Shown here: in pieces, positions 7,032-9,021 of the stretch | Numbering within the stretch: position 1 is the stretch's first letter | How the letters are laid out: every line of letters begins with the position of its first letter | Source: Flavobacteriales bacterium | GTDB taxonomy: Bacteria > Bacteroidota > Bacteroidia > Flavobacteriales_D > Crocinitomicaceae | DNA: 9,021 nt | Assembly: GCA_947496835.1 (NCBI GenBank) | Contig: CANMFV010000029.1 | Coordinates: 1-9,021 of the forward strand | Direction: 5' to 3' | Translations under genes and position numbers: made by a program | Notes under the pieces: generated by a model | What the model was told of the DNA's origin: nothing | The model's input: the letters and a program-made list of their open reading frames with translations, nothing else | Database searches by the model: none

Positions 7032-7562
7032 ATGAACATTCAAGATAGACTAAAAACTTGCATTCGTGATGTGGCTGATTTTCCAAAACCAGGCATCTTG
7101 TTTAAAGATATTTCTACGATTATGCTGGATGCTAAATTGTCCGCAGCTGTGCTGGATCATTTAGTGGAAACGTATAAAGATTCCAAATTAGATGCCATTG
7201 CAGGAATTGAAAGCCGAGGCTTTTTATTCGGATTTCCTTTGGCGATTCGATTAGGGATTCCGTTTATCCTCATTCGTAAGGAAGGAAAACTTCCATACAA
7301 TAAAATTAAACATGCCTACGATTTAGAATACGGAAGTGCGGTAATTGAAATGCACAGTGATGCGGTAAAAGCAAATCAACGTGTACTCATTCACGATGAC
7401 TTACTCGCAACAGGTGGGTCGGCAAGCGCAGCAGCAGAATTGATTCAAAAGAGTGGGGCAGAAGTAGCTGGTTTCAGTTTCCTGGTAGAACTCAGTTTTT
7501 TAGAAGGACAAGAAAAATTAAAAAAATACGCAAATCAAATCGATGGAATAATTTCCTATTGA
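7032..7562 (+). CDS. apt: Adenine phosphoribosyltransferase
   Basis: Apt converts adenine and PRPP to AMP and pyrophosphate in purine salvage, in the cytoplasm, as a type I phosphoribosyltransferase. The 176-residue length is normal for the family. Visible motifs are FPKPGILFKDIS (17-28), the adenine-site segment GIESRGFLFG (58-67), the flexible-loop RKEGKLPYN (82-90), and the PRPP-binding loop VLIHDDLLATGGSA (118-131) with its acidic pair Asp122-Asp123. All elements needed for activity appear present. The start at 7032 gives the usual N-terminus and lies two bases after the previous stop. No Shine-Dalgarno is present. The promoter position suggests a leaderless or nearly leaderless mRNA. No terminator is visible between it and the acyl-CoA dehydrogenase 31 bases on, so the two may share a transcript. 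Confidence 0.96.
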   Translation: MNIQDRLKTCIRDVADFPKPGILFKDISTIMLDAKLSAAVLDHLVETYKDSKLDAIAGIESRGFLFGFPLAIRLGIPFILIRKEGKLPYNKIKHAYDLEYGSAVIEMHSDAVKANQRVLIHDDLLATGGSASAAAELIQKSGAEVAGFSFLVELSFLEGQEKLKKYANQIDGIISY

Positions 7563-7593
7563 ATCAACAATAATTAATCAATCAACAACAACA
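7563..7593 (+). promoter_or_regulatory. A/C-rich, Shine-Dalgarno-free leader of the acyl-CoA dehydrogenase gene
   Basis: The 31 bases between apt and the next ATG are nearly free of G and contain repeated AATCAA and CAA units, ending in ACAACAACA directly before the ATG. There is an A at -3 and at -6 and no anti-Shine-Dalgarno match. This agrees with the A-rich, Kozak-like initiation context reported for Flavobacterium, where ribosomes do not rely on Shine-Dalgarno pairing. A translation-enhancing role here is inference. Confidence 0.5.
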
Positions 7594-8733
7594 ATGAATT
7601 TCTCCCTTAACGAAAATCAAACAATGATCGCACAAATGGTGCGTGATTTTGCTGAAAAGGAAATTAAACCTTTTTACAAACAATGGGATGCCGATGAGCA
7701 TTTCCCAGTTGATACCATGAAAAAAATGGGTGAGCTAGGACTTCTCGGTATTTTTATTCCAGAAGAATACGGTGGATCCGGATTTACCTATTTCGAATAC
7801 GCAACAGCTTTAATGGAACTTGGAAAAGTTTGTGGAGGAATAGGACTTAGTGTAGCAGCACATAACTCATTATGCACTGGACACATTTACTACCATGGTA
7901 ATGAAGCACAAAAGAAAAAGTATTTACCAAAATTAGCTTCAGGCGAATTCATTGGTGCTTGGGGACTTACGGAAGCAAATACGGGTTCCGATGCGATGCG
8001 CATGCAGACAACCGCTGTGAAAGATGGAAACGACTGGGTGATTAACGGTGCAAAAAACTGGATAACGCATGGTTTGAGCGGCGATATTTCAGTGATTCTT
8101 GTTCGTACGGGTGAGTTGTTAGATTCCAATGGAATTACGGCATTTATCATTGAAAAAGACATGCCTGGATTTTCAGCTGTAAAAATTAAAGATAAACTTG
8201 GAGTAAGAGCGAGTGAAACAGCCGAATTGATTTTCGATAACGTAAGAGTTCCTCAAGAAAACGTGATTGGTAATATTGGTGACGGATTTAAACAAGCCAT
8301 GCAAATTTTGGATGGTGGACGTGTTTCTATTGCCTCTCTAAGCTGTGGGATCGCTCGTGGGGCTTATGAGTCCTCGGTGAAATATGCAAAGGAACGCGAG
8401 CAGTTCGGACATCCAATCGCACAATTTCAAGCAATCGCATTCAAATTGGCTGATATGAAAACACAATTGGAAGCAGCCGAATTATTGACTTTTCAAGCAG
8501 CGTACAGAAAAAACGAGAAACTACATATGACGAAAGAAGGCGCATTTGCGAAATACTTCGCATCAGAGGTTTCGGTTAAATGTGGGAATGAAGCTGTACA
8601 AATTATGGGGGGATATGGGTACACAAAAGAATATCCTGCTGAGAAATTTTTACGCGACGCAAAACTCATGACAATTGGCGAAGGAACTTCTGAAATTCAA
8701 AAATTGGTAATTTCTCGAGAAATATTGAAATAA
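7594..8733 (+). CDS. Acyl-CoA dehydrogenase (FAD-dependent)
   Basis: This enzyme introduces the alpha-beta double bond into an acyl-CoA with FAD as cofactor, passing electrons to electron-transfer flavoprotein. It would act in fatty-acid or branched-chain amino-acid breakdown in the cytoplasm. The 379-residue length is standard. The first family signature is GLTEANTGSDA (124-134); the second is QIMGGYGYTKEYPAEKFLRD (336-355). The probable catalytic base is Glu363 in IGEGTSEIQ, the position used by short- and medium-chain enzymes rather than by isovaleryl-CoA dehydrogenase. REQFGHPIAQFQAI (268-281) is the usual FAD/dimer segment. The overall wording is like short/branched-chain (butyryl-CoA type) enzymes, but chain-length preference cannot be fixed from sequence alone. 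No other beta-oxidation gene is in the window. The -33 element of the rpsU promoter starts two bases after its TAA. Confidence 0.95.
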   Translation: MNFSLNENQTMIAQMVRDFAEKEIKPFYKQWDADEHFPVDTMKKMGELGLLGIFIPEEYGGSGFTYFEYATALMELGKVCGGIGLSVAAHNSLCTGHIYYHGNEAQKKKYLPKLASGEFIGAWGLTEANTGSDAMRMQTTAVKDGNDWVINGAKNWITHGLSGDISVILVRTGELLDSNGITAFIIEKDMPGFSAVKIKDKLGVRASETAELIFDNVRVPQENVIGNIGDGFKQAMQILDGGRVSIASLSCGIARGAYESSVKYAKEREQFGHPIAQFQAIAFKLADMKTQLEAAELLTFQAAYRKNEKLHMTKEGAFAKYFASEVSVKCGNEAVQIMGGYGYTKEYPAEKFLRDAKLMTIGEGTSEIQKLVISREILK

Positions 8734-8735
8734 TT

Positions 8736-8766
8736 TTTGTGAATTAGGATTAATATCCTATCTTTG
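8736..8766 (+). promoter_or_regulatory. Strong Bacteroidota-type promoter for rpsU
   Basis: A -33 TTTG (8736-8739), a 19-base spacer and a -7 box TATCTTTG (8759-8766) match the Bacteroidota sigma-A (sigma-ABfr-like) consensus. Transcription should start near 8772, leaving a leader of roughly 26 bases. The spacer contains the near-complete inverted repeat AGGAT-TAAT-ATCCT (8746-8759), which just touches the -7 box. Confidence 0.8.
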
Positions 8767-8797
8767 CCAACCTAAGTTTAAAAGTAAATTATAACAT

Positions 8798-8989
8798 ATG
8801 TTGATCATTCCAATTAAAGAAGGCGAAAACATCGAAAGAGCTTTGAAGAAGTACAAGAAAAAGTACGAGAAAACAAATATGATGAAACAATTGCGTGGAC
8901 GTAAAGAGTTTATTAAACCATCTATTTCACGTCGCCAGGAAATCATCCGAGCTGCTTATAAACAAAGAATGCAGTCAGCTGAACTGTAA
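8798..8989 (+). CDS. rpsU: Small ribosomal subunit protein bS21
   Basis: This 63-residue, lysine/arginine-rich protein begins MLIIPIKEGENIERALKKYK, the usual Bacteroidota bS21 N-terminus. It continues with QLRGRKEFIKPS (31-42) and a C-terminal helix SRRQEIIRAAYKQRMQ (44-59) that retains Tyr54. bS21 sits on the 30S platform. In Flavobacterium johnsoniae it helps hide the 3' tail of 16S rRNA, so ribosomes do not read Shine-Dalgarno sequences, and rpsU there has an unusually strong Shine-Dalgarno used for self-control. Here the leader directly before the ATG (TTTAAAAGTAAATTATAACAT) has no canonical match. The start at 8798 is the only sensible ATG and the stop is TAA at 8987-8989. The gene is driven by its own promoter. 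Confidence 0.95.
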   Translation: MLIIPIKEGENIERALKKYKKKYEKTNMMKQLRGRKEFIKPSISRRQEIIRAAYKQRMQSAEL

Positions 8990-9013
8990 CATTTGTTCAA
9001 TATATTCGTTGAA

Positions 9014-9019
9014 AAGGAG
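9014..9019 (+). promoter_or_regulatory. Possible Shine-Dalgarno-like AAGGAG at the window edge
   Basis: AAGGAG occurs 25 bases after the rpsU stop and three bases before the window ends. It would pair with a canonical anti-Shine-Dalgarno if a start codon follows within about ten bases. In an AT-rich intergenic stretch it may also be chance, or lie inside the next coding region. The next gene is not visible. Confidence 0.25.
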
Positions 9020-9021
9020 CG

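Noticed and set aside
7890..8162. 90-codon open frame on the minus strand
   Set aside because: It is antisense to the conserved FAD-binding part of the acyl-CoA dehydrogenase, and its residues match no family I know.
1..9021. Defence island, CRISPR array, phage or transposable element
   Set aside because: No spaced direct repeats, transposase, integrase, toxin-antitoxin pair or other mobile hallmark is visible; nearly every base belongs to ordinary housekeeping genes.

Overview
The window looks like chromosomal housekeeping DNA from a member of the Bacteroidota, most likely Flavobacteriales and possibly a Fluviicola/Crocinitomicaceae-like organism. The evidence is: Bacteroidota-type -7 boxes (TAnnTTTG) ahead of several genes, almost no Shine-Dalgarno sequences, AT-rich leaders, a DUF2851 gene next to a PspC gene (both typical of this phylum), an OmpA-family protein with the phylum's characteristic insertion, and a Bacteroidota-type bS21. 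The phylum call is firm; the family-level call is inference.

Layout, all genes on the + strand. 1-608: C-terminal end of an OmpA-like peptidoglycan-binding outer-membrane protein, closed by a strong intrinsic terminator (612-641). 670-2869: a tightly packed three-gene unit (DUF2851 protein, small PspC-domain membrane protein, RmlD-like NAD(P)-dependent sugar reductase) in which both junctions are ATGA stop/start overlaps. 2964-4529: an APC-superfamily amino-acid permease of the CAT type with its own promoter, followed by a hairpin terminator (4561-4598). 4615-6054: a second APC permease of a different subfamily (LAT/SteT-like). 6139-7029: a membrane-anchored ComEA-like protein with three helix-hairpin-helix units. 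7032-7562: adenine phosphoribosyltransferase (apt), whose probable promoter lies in the last codons of the preceding gene. 7594-8733: acyl-CoA dehydrogenase. 8798-8989: ribosomal protein bS21 (rpsU) with a very clear promoter. The last 32 bases hold an AAGGAG run that may precede a gene beyond the window.

The genes cover cell envelope anchoring, possible sugar-nucleotide metabolism, amino-acid uptake, DNA handling, purine salvage, fatty/amino-acid catabolism and translation. Apart from the three-gene overlap unit they do not form one pathway. I found no mobile element, CRISPR array, tRNA/rRNA or defence system, and no gap longer than 300 bases. The points most worth a second look are the absence of a canonical Shine-Dalgarno ahead of rpsU, the predicted leaderless apt transcript, and the function of the DUF2851-PspC-reductase unit.
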